A stretch of 64,000 nucleotides of DNA from Alphaproteobacteria bacterium (GTDB taxonomy: Bacteria; Pseudomonadota; Alphaproteobacteria; Thalassobaculales; Thalassobaculaceae): the NCBI GenBank assembly GCA_022822665.1, contig JAJEAR010000065.1, positions 62,001 through 126,000 on the forward strand, written 5' to 3'. Shown piece after piece: positions 35,772-44,746 of this stretch. The notes under the pieces were generated by a model, which searched no databases, had not been told where the DNA came from, and worked only from the letters and a program-made list of their open reading frames with translations. Each line of letters begins with the position of its first letter. Positions within the stretch are counted from its first letter, which is position 1. Both the position numbers and the translations under genes were made by a program.

Positions 35772-38228
35772 TCAGTCCGCCGCACCCTCGAAGTGGAACC
35801 GCTCGGCGGGCCTGCGCCCGTGACGGCGCCGCGGCGGGGTGTTGACGACCGGGGCAAGCGCAGGGGCGCCGTAGGATGCCCGCCGCCGCTCGTCGGCGAC
35901 CCCGCCATAGAGCGTGGTTCGCTGTTCGGGTGTGCGTCCGAAGGAGCGGATGGTCGCATCCATCCGCTCCGGCGGAAGTTCCTGGCCGTGCGACGCCCCG
36001 GCGGCCCGGGTGATGGTCTCGTTCATCAGGGTGCCGCCGAGATCGTTGGCGCCGGCATCGAGGCAGAGCCCGGCACCGCCGGCGCCGAGCTTGACCCAGG
36101 AGGTCTGGATGTTGGTGATGACCGGGTGAAGGACCAGCCGGGCAACCGCGTGCATCAGCAGCGCCTCGCGCCACGTCGGGCCCCGCCGGGCTCCGCCGCG
36201 CAGGAAGATCGGGGCTTCCATGTGCACGAACGGCAGCGGCACGAACTCGGTGATCCCGCCGGTGCGCTGCTGCAGCGCACGCAGCCGCAACAGGTGCCGG
36301 GCCCAGTTGAGCGGCTGTTCGACGTGACCGAACATGATGGTCGCGGTGCTCCTCAGCCCCACCCGGTGCGCGGTCTCGATCACCTCCAGCCACTGGGCGG
36401 TGTTGATCTTGTCCGGGCACAGCACGGCCCGAACCTCGTCGTCGAGGATCTCCGCCGCGGTCCCGGGCAGGCTGCCGAGACCGGCGTCGCGCAACATGCC
36501 AAGATAGCGCTCCAGCCCGAGCCCGAGGGTGGCGGCGCCCTGGAACACCTCGAGCGGGGAGAACGCATGGATGTGCAGGTCGGGCAGGACCCGCTTCAGC
36601 GCCTCAACGATCCCGAGGTAGGTGCTGCCGTCGTATTCGGGGTGAATGCCTCCCTGCAGGCACACCTCGGTGGCACCGCGCTCCCAGGCTTCCTGCGCCC
36701 GGCGGACGATTTCCTCCATCGCCAGGTCGTAGGGACGGCCGCGCAGGTTCTCGTGGGTCCGCCCCTTGGAAAATGCGCAGAACCGGCAGCCGAAGTAGCA
36801 CATGTTGGTGTAGTTGATGTTGCGGTTCACCACGTAGCGAACCACCTCGCCGCTGTTCTCGCGCCGGAGCGTGTCCGCCGCCGCCGCAATCGCCGCGACC
36901 TCCCCGTCGCGGGCCTCGAACAGGCGCACGATCCCGGCCTCGTCAAGCGTCTCGCCCGCCATCGCCCGGCGCAGGATCCGGTCGAGCCCGGCACCATCCG
37001 CGCGGCCCGGCATCGCCCCGAAGTCGGCGACCCGGCGATCCGGGGTGTCCGAGTCCCCCGGCGACCAGTCGTCGCTGCGCGCCAGGCCGTCGGAATCGGC
37101 CGCGGCCAGCACCGACGGGACCAGGCCCGGGTCGATCCAGCGCGCGGCATCGCGCACGTACCCGGGATAGACGGTGAGACGCTCGACCAGGATCGAGCCG
37201 GACCCGGCGGTCTCGGCGGCCAGCCGGTCGAGATGCGGCCAGGGCGCCTCGGGATTGACATGGTCGGGAGTAACCGGGGAGACCCCGCCCCAGTCGTTGA
37301 TGCCGGCGGCGATCAGTCCGGCGCACTCGCCGGGCGAGAGATTGGGCGGGGCCTGGATCGACATCGTCGGTCCCAGCACCAGCCGGGCGACGGCAATGGT
37401 CCACTGCAACTCCGCGAGGTCGGGCTCGGGTGCATCGGCCATGCGGGTTCCGGGCTTGGCCCGGAAGTTCTGGATGATGACCTCCTGGATGTGGCCATGG
37501 CTGTCGTGCAGGTCACGCAGGGCGAGGAGGGCCTCGATCCGCTCGGCCCGGGTCTCGCCGATTCCGATCAGGATGCCGGAAGTGAAGGGGACCCGCTGGC
37601 GACCCGCCTCGGCGATGGTGGCGATGCGCACCTCCGGGTCCTTGTCGGGTGAACCATGGTGACAGCCTCCGGGCTCGAGCAACCGGCGCGACGTGCTCTC
37701 CAGCATGATCCCCATGCTCGCCGACACCGCGCGCAGGGTGCGGACGTCGTCGGCGCCGAGCACCCCGGGATTGAGATGCGGCAGCAGCCCGGTCTCGCGG
37801 AACACCAGCCGGGCCATGTCCTCCAGGTAGGCGAGCGTCGTTGCATGACCGAGCTCGGCAAGCGCGTCGCGAGCGGCGGCGTAGCGCAGTTCCGGCTTGT
37901 CACCGAGCGTGAACAGTGCCTCCCTGCACCCGGCGTCGCGACCGGCACTCGCGATGGCGAGCACCTCGTCGGGCGACAGGTACGCCCGGCCGAGCACCCG
38001 TGGCGGCTGCGAGAAGGTGCAGTAGTGACAGACGTCGCGACACAGCTGGGTGAGTGGGATGAACACTTTGCGCGAATAGCTAACCCGACGCCCGAATCCG
38101 TGATCGCGCATGGCAGCGGCCACCGCCATCAGCGACTCCGTCCGGTCGAACTCCGCCAGCCCCAGGCAGGCGTTGCGGTCCGGCCGCCCGGCCGGATCGG
38201 TCCAGTACAGGTGGTCAGTCACTGTCAT
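35772..38228 (-). CDS. fbiC: FO synthase, fused CofG-CofH (FbiC)
   Basis: 818 aa. Two radical SAM domains in one chain: the N-terminal CofG-like half has CRDVCHYC (C63, C67, C70) and the C-terminal CofH-like half has CYFGCRFC (C477, C481, C484). They couple tyrosine with 5-amino-6-ribitylaminouracil to make FO, the deazaflavin chromophore. In methanogens CofG and CofH are separate; the fused form is the actinobacterial and proteobacterial type. The start overlaps the cofC stop by 4 nt. All six cluster cysteines are present, so it should be active. Confidence 0.96.
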   Translation of the reverse strand: MTVTDHLYWTDPAGRPDRNACLGLAEFDRTESLMAVAAAMRDHGFGRRVSYSRKVFIPLTQLCRDVCHYCTFSQPPRVLGRAYLSPDEVLAIASAGRDAGCREALFTLGDKPELRYAAARDALAELGHATTLAYLEDMARLVFRETGLLPHLNPGVLGADDVRTLRAVSASMGIMLESTSRRLLEPGGCHHGSPDKDPEVRIATIAEAGRQRVPFTSGILIGIGETRAERIEALLALRDLHDSHGHIQEVIIQNFRAKPGTRMADAPEPDLAELQWTIAVARLVLGPTMSIQAPPNLSPGECAGLIAAGINDWGGVSPVTPDHVNPEAPWPHLDRLAAETAGSGSILVERLTVYPGYVRDAARWIDPGLVPSVLAAADSDGLARSDDWSPGDSDTPDRRVADFGAMPGRADGAGLDRILRRAMAGETLDEAGIVRLFEARDGEVAAIAAAADTLRRENSGEVVRYVVNRNINYTNMCYFGCRFCAFSKGRTHENLRGRPYDLAMEEIVRRAQEAWERGATEVCLQGGIHPEYDGSTYLGIVEALKRVLPDLHIHAFSPLEVFQGAATLGLGLERYLGMLRDAGLGSLPGTAAEILDDEVRAVLCPDKINTAQWLEVIETAHRVGLRSTATIMFGHVEQPLNWARHLLRLRALQQRTGGITEFVPLPFVHMEAPIFLRGGARRGPTWREALLMHAVARLVLHPVITNIQTSWVKLGAGGAGLCLDAGANDLGGTLMNETITRAAGASHGQELPPERMDATIRSFGRTPEQRTTLYGGVADERRRASYGAPALAPVVNTPPRRRHGRRPAERFHFEGAAD

Positions 38229-38893
38229 CCCCGCTCCGGCGGCCCCGAGCGCCCGGCAAGCCGGGCCGCGACTCCGGTCTGCCGCAGATACCTGTGGGTC
38301 CCGGTCCTGCCCGCGCAGGCACAGAAATCGGCCAGATCCTGCGGAGTATCGATATCGAACGCAAGTCCGGGACGAATCACCGTCTCGACCGCCACGCCTG
38401 CCGCCACGCCCGACGCGCGATGTCGGGCCGAACTCGCGGGCCCGAACCCGGTGGCGACCAGACCGGGCGGCGAGAGCAGCAGCGCGTTGGTGCCGTCCCC
38501 GTCGCGGTCGGGCGCAATCCGCATCCCCGGAACCGGCGGAGCGGCGATCAGGAGATCGATGTCCTCGCTCGTGGCCAGCGGCAGGTCCGCCGGCAGCACC
38601 AGCATGGACCGGGCCCGGCGGACCACTGGATCAGCGAGCGCCGTGTCGATGGCGGCGTTGTAGCCGCGGCTGGCCGGCTCGGTGATCCTGGTCACTCCAC
38701 GGGGGACCTCGACCTGTGCCGTCGCGACCACGAACACCCGGCACCGGTCGGGGTCGGCCGGAACCGCGCGCAGGACATCGCCCAGCATGGCGGCGACCAG
38801 TCCCCGGCGTTCCCGCTCGCCCAGCACCGGGCGCAACCGGCTCTTGGCCTGCGTCGGCTCCTTCACCGGAACCACGATGGCGGTCTGGGTCAC
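38225..38893 (-). CDS. cofC: Phospholactate guanylyltransferase-like protein CofC/FbiD
   Basis: 222 aa. The start TAIVVPVKEPTQAKSRLRPVL is the CofC nucleotide-binding signature (VPVK...AKSRL), and ADLPLATSEDIDLLI and the DRDGDGTNALLLSPPG block are the other conserved parts. It activates 2-phospholactate, phosphoenolpyruvate or 3-phosphoglycerate with GTP; the accepted substrate cannot be told from the sequence. It sits between cofD and fbiC, each joined by 4-nt overlaps. Confidence 0.93.
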   Translation of the reverse strand: MTQTAIVVPVKEPTQAKSRLRPVLGERERRGLVAAMLGDVLRAVPADPDRCRVFVVATAQVEVPRGVTRITEPASRGYNAAIDTALADPVVRRARSMLVLPADLPLATSEDIDLLIAAPPVPGMRIAPDRDGDGTNALLLSPPGLVATGFGPASSARHRASGVAAGVAVETVIRPGLAFDIDTPQDLADFCACAGRTGTHRYLRQTGVAARLAGRSGPPERG

Positions 38894-39864
38894 GGTATTG
38901 CCAGGCCCAGCGCACCCAGGCAGTCGCGCGCCAGCTGCTCACGGTCTTCCAGGGTATGCATCACCGTCGCCGTGCACAGCACCTCCTGCCCCAGGTCCCG
39001 GATCGCGTCGGTCTCGTCGCGGTCCGCGTGATCGATCACCAGGATGTCGGCCAGGCGGCCGTAGTGGCGCGCGATACCGGTCGCGGTCGCCGGCACCCCG
39101 AGTTCCGCCATCATCTTGGCGGCGGGTCCCTTGATCGCCGTCCCGCCGACGATCGGCGAGACCGCAAGCACCCGGCATGCGGCGCTGTCCAGCGCCGTCC
39201 GCATGCCGGGGATGCCCAGGATCGGATCGATGCTGACATACGGGTTCGACGGTCCGATGATCACGCCGGCCACGCGACCCGATCCGAGCATGCGCTCCAG
39301 CACCGGGTTGATGCGCGCGTCCGAGATGCCGGCAAACCGGAACCCGGTGACCTTGGGCTCACAGCGCTCGCGCACGAAGTAGTGCTGGAAGGCGAGGTCC
39401 CCGCGCGCGGTCTCGACCACGGTTGCCACCGACTGATCAGTCATCGGCAGGATCGAAACCCCGACCCCGAGTGCGCGGGCGAGTTCCGCAGTCACCTCGG
39501 TCAGGCTCGCACCCTCGGCCAGGCGACGGGTGCGCGTGATGTGCATGGCGAGGTCGCGGTCGCCGAGCCGGAACCAGTCCTCGCCCCCGAGATCCGAGAT
39601 CGCGCCGATGAAGTTCCAGGTCTCGTCCGCGCGCCCCCAGCCGCGTTCGGGATCGGCAAGACCGGCAAGCGTGTAGACCACGGTGTCGATGTCGGGCGAG
39701 ACGTGCAGCCCGAGACAGGTGAAATCGTCGGCGGTGTTGGCCACGATCACCAGGCGATCCGTCTTCAAGACACGTGACAGCCCGAGTGCCAGCTTGGCGC
39801 CCCCGACCCCGCCGGACAGCATCACGACCTGGTCCCGCCCCGCATCCGGCCGAGCGTCGGTCAT
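38890..39864 (-). CDS. cofD: 2-phospho-L-lactate transferase CofD/FbiA
   Basis: 324 aa. It has VVMLSGGVGGAKLALGLSRV at the start, VIVANTADDFTCLGLHVSPD with the metal-binding DD pair, and VIIGPSNPYVSIDPILGIPG, the hallmark of CofD. It transfers the phospholactyl-type moiety from the guanylylated intermediate to FO, giving F420-0. Length is normal. 4-nt overlaps connect it to cofC and cofE. Confidence 0.96.
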   Translation of the reverse strand: MTDARPDAGRDQVVMLSGGVGGAKLALGLSRVLKTDRLVIVANTADDFTCLGLHVSPDIDTVVYTLAGLADPERGWGRADETWNFIGAISDLGGEDWFRLGDRDLAMHITRTRRLAEGASLTEVTAELARALGVGVSILPMTDQSVATVVETARGDLAFQHYFVRERCEPKVTGFRFAGISDARINPVLERMLGSGRVAGVIIGPSNPYVSIDPILGIPGMRTALDSAACRVLAVSPIVGGTAIKGPAAKMMAELGVPATATGIARHYGRLADILVIDHADRDETDAIRDLGQEVLCTATVMHTLEDREQLARDCLGALGLAIP

Positions 39865-40625
39865 CGGAACAGGTCCCGTTCCCGGGGGCGCAGCAGCGCC
39901 CCGGCACCCTGGTGCGGTGCCGTGGACCGGAAGCCGCGGACCAGTACCACCGGAAGACCCTCGGCCGCCTGACCCTGCACGAGCGAAGCCGCGGCGGCCA
40001 GTTCGTCGGCGACCGCCTGTTCGCTCACCCGCAGGGCGCGGCCATGCCGGTCAAGATCCCCGCGAAGGTCGACCACCGCCGGCAGGCCCGCCACGCCGAT
40101 CGCGTGCCCGGTGGTCCCGGTCCGCCACGCCCGACCGATACTGTCGGCGATCACGATACCGACCTCGACTCCCAGCCGCCCGGCCAGCGCGCTGCGGATC
40201 GCCCGGCCGCTCGCGTCTGGATCCTCGGGCAGCAGCAGCACGGTGTCGTCGTCCTCGCCGGCCTGGAAGACGTTTGAATGGTCAATCCCCGCATTGGCCA
40301 TGACCAGTCCCAGCTTCTGCTCGACCACCAGCACGCCGGGACAATGGCGCACCACGGTGTTGGATTCGCGCAGGATCAGCTCGACCAGGCGCGGGTCCTT
40401 GTCGACCTTCGGCGCGAGAGCGAGTGCCTCCGGGCCGGGCCGGACGGTTCCGAGCGCCACCAGCCGACCTTCGGCCTTTGACACGATCTTCTGCGCCACC
40501 ACCAGGATATCGTGGTCGCGCATCTCGAACTGCCCGAGCGCCGCAACGATCAGCGCGGCGAGATCATCGCCCGGGCCCACCTCCGGGATCCCGGTCAAGG
40601 CATGTAGGGAAAGGGCGGGTGTCAT
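39861..40625 (-). CDS. cofE: F420-0:gamma-glutamyl ligase CofE
   Basis: 254 aa from ATG 40625. Signatures are DILVVAQKIVSKAEGR, LVELILRESNTVV, VMANAGIDHSNV and GIVIADSIGRAWRTGTTGHAIGV. It adds glutamates to F420-0. It stands alone, without the C-terminal nitroreductase-like domain (dehydro-F420 reductase) that mycobacterial FbiB carries; I did not find another gene of that type in this operon. Start and stop overlap cofD and npdG by 4 nt. Confidence 0.95.
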   Translation of the reverse strand: MTPALSLHALTGIPEVGPGDDLAALIVAALGQFEMRDHDILVVAQKIVSKAEGRLVALGTVRPGPEALALAPKVDKDPRLVELILRESNTVVRHCPGVLVVEQKLGLVMANAGIDHSNVFQAGEDDDTVLLLPEDPDASGRAIRSALAGRLGVEVGIVIADSIGRAWRTGTTGHAIGVAGLPAVVDLRGDLDRHGRALRVSEQAVADELAAAASLVQGQAAEGLPVVLVRGFRSTAPHQGAGALLRPRERDLFR

Positions 40626-41293
40626 CGACCGGCCGAACCGGGAGTGCCGGTGATCCGCACGCCGGCACCGTCGATCCGGTAGCGTGCATTCATGAAGATG
40701 AGCGCCGAGGTCAGCGCCTCCGCCACGATCGAATTGGCGATCACCCCGGCATGCCAGGCCCGCAGGCCCGCATCCGCCGCGAGCCCGACCACGGTCTCGC
40801 GGGCGGCGGGATCGTTGCCGCAAACCAGCACGTCGCAGTCGATCTCGTGCGCAAGATCGGCGAGGTGATCGGCGGCCACGTTCTGGAAGGCCGACACCAC
40901 CCGGACCCCGTCGCCGAGCACGTCCTGGGCATGCCGCGCACACGACCCGCCCTCGGGAATGCGGACGGTGCGCACCCTGGGCGGCACCAGGGGCACGGTG
41001 GTATCGATCAGGATCCGTCCGGCAAGAACCGGGCGCAGCAGGTCGAGGGTTGCGGCGTGGTTCGCAAACGGGACCGTGAGCGCGACGATGCCGGCCGCGG
41101 CCGCCGCTTCCGGGTTGCCCGTCCCCCGGATGGTGTCGGTCCCTGCCTGCCGGTTCAGCCGTGCCGCCGCGTCCGCGGCGCGCTCCGGGACGCGCGAGCC
41201 GATGACGACATCGTGTCCGGCGCGCGCCCAGCGCATGGCAAGCCCGGCGCCCAGCGAACCCGATCCCCCGATAACCGCGATCGATTCCGCCAT
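40622..41293 (-). CDS. F420:NADP+ oxidoreductase (NpdG-like)
   Basis: 223 aa from ATG 41293. IAVIGGSGSLGAGLAMRWARAG and VIGSRVPERAADAA give the Rossmann GxGxxG and the NADP-specific Ser/Arg. VSAFQNVAADHLADL and CDVLVCGNDPAARE are typical of F420-dependent NADP reductase. It would couple F420/F420H2 to NADP(H) so that the downstream LLM enzymes get reduced F420. First gene of the minus-strand operon and divergent from the LLM gene at 41487. Confidence 0.88.
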   Translation of the reverse strand: MAESIAVIGGSGSLGAGLAMRWARAGHDVVIGSRVPERAADAAARLNRQAGTDTIRGTGNPEAAAAAGIVALTVPFANHAATLDLLRPVLAGRILIDTTVPLVPPRVRTVRIPEGGSCARHAQDVLGDGVRVVSAFQNVAADHLADLAHEIDCDVLVCGNDPAARETVVGLAADAGLRAWHAGVIANSIVAEALTSALIFMNARYRIDGAGVRITGTPGSAGR

Positions 41294-41352
41294 GCCGCCA
41301 CTCCCCTGAACTGCCTTCGCGCCCGTTCGCGGGCCGGCGGGACCATAGCACG

Positions 41353-41459
41353 GTCGCACGCGATGCCGTACCGCCCGGCGGCGCCGTGACGGTGCGAGGC
41401 TGCAGGCCCTCGCCTGTCGCATTTTACCCGGTGCGACCCTATTGTGGACCGCGTGCGAC
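41353..41459. promoter_or_regulatory. Divergent control region with four GTCGCA/TGCGAC half-sites
   Basis: Between npdG (minus) and an LLM gene (plus) lie GTCGCA at 41353-41358 and 41416-41421, and TGCGAC at 41432-41437 and 41454-41459. The inner pair forms an inverted repeat with a 10-nt spacer; the four sites stand within 107 nt. This looks like an operator array for a dimeric regulator of the F420 operon. No regulator gene is seen next to it. Confidence 0.45.
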
Positions 41460-41486
41460 ACCCCACACCCCGGGAGGACCTCAACC

Positions 41487-42527
41487 ATGAAACTCGGTCT
41501 CAGCATCGGCAGCGGCGGGGGCCGCTTCAGCCTGGACGAGGAGCTCATCCGCTTCGCTGATGATCTGGGCTACGATTCGCTGTGGACATCCGAATCATGG
41601 GGGCACGACGCGGTCAGCCCGGCGGCGTGGGCGCTCGCGCTGACCCGCAGGATCCGGGTCGGGACCGGGATCATGCAGATGACGACCCGGGCCCCGACCA
41701 TGACTGCGATGACCGCGATCACCCTGCAACAGCTTTCCGGCGGACGGTTCATCCTCGGTCTCGGCCCGTCCGGGCCGCAGGTGGTCGAGGGCTGGCACGG
41801 GGAGCCCTACGGCAAGCCGCTCACCCGGCTGCGCGAGTATGTCTCCATCGTGCGCCGGGTGCTCGAGCGCTCCGAACCCCTGACCCACAAGGGCGAGCAC
41901 TACCAGTTTCCCTATACCGGCCCCGGTGCGATGGGACTCGGCAAGCCGCTCAAGAGCATCCTGCACGGTGATCCCTCGCTGCGGATCGTCACCGGGGCGA
42001 TCAGCCCGACCGGGGTCCGCACGGCAGCCGAGATCGCCGACGGGTTCCTGCCGATCTACATGGACCCGACACGGTTCGACGTGTTCGGACCGCATGTCGA
42101 GGCAGGCCTCGCACGGGCCGGCGGCGGCAAGTCGCTGGAGGACTTCGCGGTGATGCCCCTGTGCCACGTCGTGCTCGACGACGACGTCGAACGGGCGAGC
42201 AGGCCGGTACGCGAGAACATCTCGTTCTACATCGGCGGCATGGGCGCGCGGAACAAGAACTTCTACTGCGACTACGCCAAGCGCATCGGCTTCGAGGCGG
42301 AGGCCGAGCGCATCCAGGACCTGTTCCTTTCGGGTCGGCGGGCGGAGGCGGCCGCCGCCGTGCCCCAGCACCTGGTCGACCAGGTGGCCCTGGTCGGGCC
42401 GCGGGAGCGGATCATCGAGCGGCTTGCCGACTGGAAGACGGCGGCGGCGGCGCGTCATGTCGATACGCTGATCGCGCGCACCCGCTCGCACGACGCGGTC
42501 CGGGTGCTGGCCGAGGCGGTCCTGTAG
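41487..42527 (+). CDS. LLM-class F420-dependent oxidoreductase-like protein 5
   Basis: 346 aa with GGGAGGA upstream of ATG 41487. The order MKLGLSIGSGGGRFSLDEEL, DDLGYDSLWTSESWGHDAVS, GTGIMQMTTRAPTMTAMTA, GGRFILGLGPSGPQVVEGWHG and the TGVRTAAEIADGF part is typical of the F420-type subgroup close to methylenetetrahydromethanopterin reductase-like proteins. It is the only + strand member of the local LLM set and shares the control region with the F420 synthesis operon. Confidence 0.88.
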   Translation: MKLGLSIGSGGGRFSLDEELIRFADDLGYDSLWTSESWGHDAVSPAAWALALTRRIRVGTGIMQMTTRAPTMTAMTAITLQQLSGGRFILGLGPSGPQVVEGWHGEPYGKPLTRLREYVSIVRRVLERSEPLTHKGEHYQFPYTGPGAMGLGKPLKSILHGDPSLRIVTGAISPTGVRTAAEIADGFLPIYMDPTRFDVFGPHVEAGLARAGGGKSLEDFAVMPLCHVVLDDDVERASRPVRENISFYIGGMGARNKNFYCDYAKRIGFEAEAERIQDLFLSGRRAEAAAAVPQHLVDQVALVGPRERIIERLADWKTAAAARHVDTLIARTRSHDAVRVLAEAVL

Positions 42528-42542
42528 CACCGGACCGCCGCC

Positions 42543-43406
42543 ATGCGCGGCGCGCTCCTCATGCTGGCGGCGATGGCGTGCTTTGCCACCATGGGCGTGT
42601 TCATCCGGCTGGCGTCGGAACACGTGCACGTGCTCGAGACCGTGTTCTTCCGCAACTTCCTGTCCGTCCTGCTGATGCTCCCGTGGATCCTGCGCCAGGG
42701 CCGCGACGTGCTGCGTACCCGACGCCTCGGTCTGTATGTCGCGCGCTCGGCAATCAACATCGTGGGCATGACCGCCGGGTTCATGTCGATCACCATGATC
42801 CCGCTTGCCGAAGCAACAGCGCTCAGCTTCACCACGCCGCTGTTTGCGACCATCGGGGCCGCCGTGTTCCTCGGCGAGGTGATGCGGGCGCGCCGGATCA
42901 CCGCGGTCGCCATCGGGTTCCTCGGGATGCTGGTGGTGCTGCGACCCGGGGTGGAGGCGGTCTCCACCGGGGCCCTGCTCGCGCTCGGCCACTCGGTGGC
43001 GATTGCAGGGACCATTCTGATCGTCAAGCGGCTGACGACGACTGAACGTCCGGAAACGATCGTGATCTACATGGTGCTCCTGCAGTCGCCGGTCTCGCTG
43101 ATCCCCGCGCTTCCGGTCTGGACCTGGCCGACGCCGGAGGCCTGGCTGTGGCTGTCCTGTCTCGCCGGTTTCGCAACCGCGGGCCACCTGCTGTTCACCA
43201 GGGCGCTGCAGGTGGCGGAGGTCTCGCAGCTGCAGCCGCTCGACTTCACCCGGCTGCCGCTGATCGCCGTGTTCGGATATCTGCTGTTCGACGAGGAGCC
43301 GACGATCTGGACCTGGCTCGGCGGCGCCATCATCTTCGCCTCCACCGCCTACGTCACCCACCGCGAGGCCCGGCTCGAGAAGGAACGGCGGCTGTCGGCC
43401 GGCTGA
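42543..43406 (+). CDS. DMT-superfamily transporter (EamA family)
   Basis: 287 aa with about ten membrane helices in two EamA repeats: LMLAAMACFATMGVFIRLAS and ALLALGHSVAIAGTILIVKR begin the first and second repeat. Small-molecule export or uptake is expected; the substrate is unknown. It begins 15 nt after the LLM gene, so co-transcription is likely, which makes a transport role for a pathway substrate or product plausible. Confidence 0.88.
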   Translation: MRGALLMLAAMACFATMGVFIRLASEHVHVLETVFFRNFLSVLLMLPWILRQGRDVLRTRRLGLYVARSAINIVGMTAGFMSITMIPLAEATALSFTTPLFATIGAAVFLGEVMRARRITAVAIGFLGMLVVLRPGVEAVSTGALLALGHSVAIAGTILIVKRLTTTERPETIVIYMVLLQSPVSLIPALPVWTWPTPEAWLWLSCLAGFATAGHLLFTRALQVAEVSQLQPLDFTRLPLIAVFGYLLFDEEPTIWTWLGGAIIFASTAYVTHREARLEKERRLSAG

Positions 43407-43413
43407 CGCCGGG

Positions 43414-43893
43414 TCAGAAGATCCCGGCCTCGAGCCCCGCCGCCATGCCGAGGCCGAAGTCCTCGCACCGTTCAAGGAACGCCGCGTCCCACTCGCCGCG
43501 GCAGATCAGGTGTTCCTGCACGGCGCGCCACCGCAGGCCGTTCATGATGCTCTCGATCGCACGGCGCGTGCCGGTTCCGTCCATGCCGGCGCGAATGTAG
43601 AGCCCGTAGGGCATGCCCTGGCAGCGTTCGAGCACCGGGTAGTAGCTGCGATCGAAGAAGTCCTTCATCGCGCCGGACATGTAGCCCAGGTTCTCGGTGG
43701 TCCCGAGAATGATGCCGTCGGCCGCGAACACGTCGTCCGGCCCGGCCTGGAACGGGGTCCGCACCCTGACCGCGACACCGGTGACATCCGGATGGCTGGC
43801 TCCCCGCACCACCGCATCGCACATGCTCTGCGTGTTGGGCGAGGGTACGTGGGCGACCACGAGCAGGGTCTTCAGTTCACCGGCCTCCGGCAT
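43414..43893 (-). CDS. Flavodoxin-like NAD(P)H-dependent FMN protein
   Basis: 159 aa. TLLVVAHVPSPNTQSMCDAV gives a phosphate-binding loop like flavodoxin-fold reductases, GIILGTTENLGYMSGAMKDFFDR is the NADPH:FMN/quinone reductase pattern, and GMDGTGTRRAIESI is seen later. It may reduce flavin for the monooxygenase-like LLM proteins or a quinone. It runs against its neighbours (convergent to the DMT gene), so it is a separate unit. Confidence 0.8.
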   Translation of the reverse strand: MPEAGELKTLLVVAHVPSPNTQSMCDAVVRGASHPDVTGVAVRVRTPFQAGPDDVFAADGIILGTTENLGYMSGAMKDFFDRSYYPVLERCQGMPYGLYIRAGMDGTGTRRAIESIMNGLRWRAVQEHLICRGEWDAAFLERCEDFGLGMAAGLEAGIF

Positions 43894-43969
43894 CGCAGGA
43901 CCGCGCTTGCGCCGCGACCGGGAAACCGTCTCAATGGGGCTACACGGTCATGCATGGAGGAACGATATC

Positions 43970-44722
43970 ATGGGGCGGCTGTCAAACAAGGTAGCGCTGA
44001 TCACCGGAGCGGCGGGCGGCATCGGGGCGATGGCCGCCCGGCTGTTTGCCGAGGAAGGCGCCGGCGTGATGCTGGTCGATCTCTCCGAGGCCGCGCTCGC
44101 GGAACTCGCGGGCGGGATCGACGGAGCGGGATACGCGGTGGCCGATGTCAGCGACGCCGGACAGATGCGCCACGCGGTTGAGGAGACCGTGCGCCGGTTC
44201 GGTGGTCTCGACATCGCCCTGCTCAATGCCGGTATCGAGGGGCGGATCGCACCGATCGCCGAACAGACCGAGGAGGACTTCGACCGGATGATGGCGGTCA
44301 ATGTCCGCGGCGTGTGGCTCGGGCTGAAATACGCCATGCCCCGGATCGCCAGCCGCGGCGGTGGATCGATCGTGGTTACCTCGTCGACCTCGGGGATCAG
44401 GGCGGTCCCGGGGATCGCCCCCTACACCACCAGCAAGCACGCGGTGATCGGACTGATGCGGGCCGCCGCCATGGAAGGCGCGTCCCAAGGCATCCGCGTC
44501 AACACCGTCAACCCGGCGGCCATCGAGACCGACATGGTCCGGCGCCTCGAGAGCGCGACCGGCGACGGCGGACCGGGAACCGCCACCTTCACCCCGCTCA
44601 GGCGCCTCGGTCAGCCGGACGAGGTGGCGCGGCTGATGCTGTTCCTCGCCAGCGACGAGAGCGGGTTCTGCACCGGAGGCGTCTACATGGTCGACGGCGG
44701 GGTGTCGGCCGGCCGCGCCTGA
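43970..44722 (+). CDS. Short-chain dehydrogenase/reductase
   Basis: 250 aa from ATG 43970 with GGAGGA upstream. NKVALITGAAGGIGAMAARLF (TGxxxGIG), LLNAGIEGR (NAG), VVTSSTSGIRAVPGIAPYTTSKHAV (S, Y, K) and MVDGGVSAGRA at the end: classical SDR. Oxidises or reduces a keto/hydroxyl group with NAD(P). It stands between the flavodoxin-like gene and another LLM gene; the substrate is not decidable. Confidence 0.93.
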   Translation: MGRLSNKVALITGAAGGIGAMAARLFAEEGAGVMLVDLSEAALAELAGGIDGAGYAVADVSDAGQMRHAVEETVRRFGGLDIALLNAGIEGRIAPIAEQTEEDFDRMMAVNVRGVWLGLKYAMPRIASRGGGSIVVTSSTSGIRAVPGIAPYTTSKHAVIGLMRAAAMEGASQGIRVNTVNPAAIETDMVRRLESATGDGGPGTATFTPLRRLGQPDEVARLMLFLASDESGFCTGGVYMVDGGVSAGRA

Positions 44723-44746
44723 CCGTCACCCCGCCCGCAATCATCC

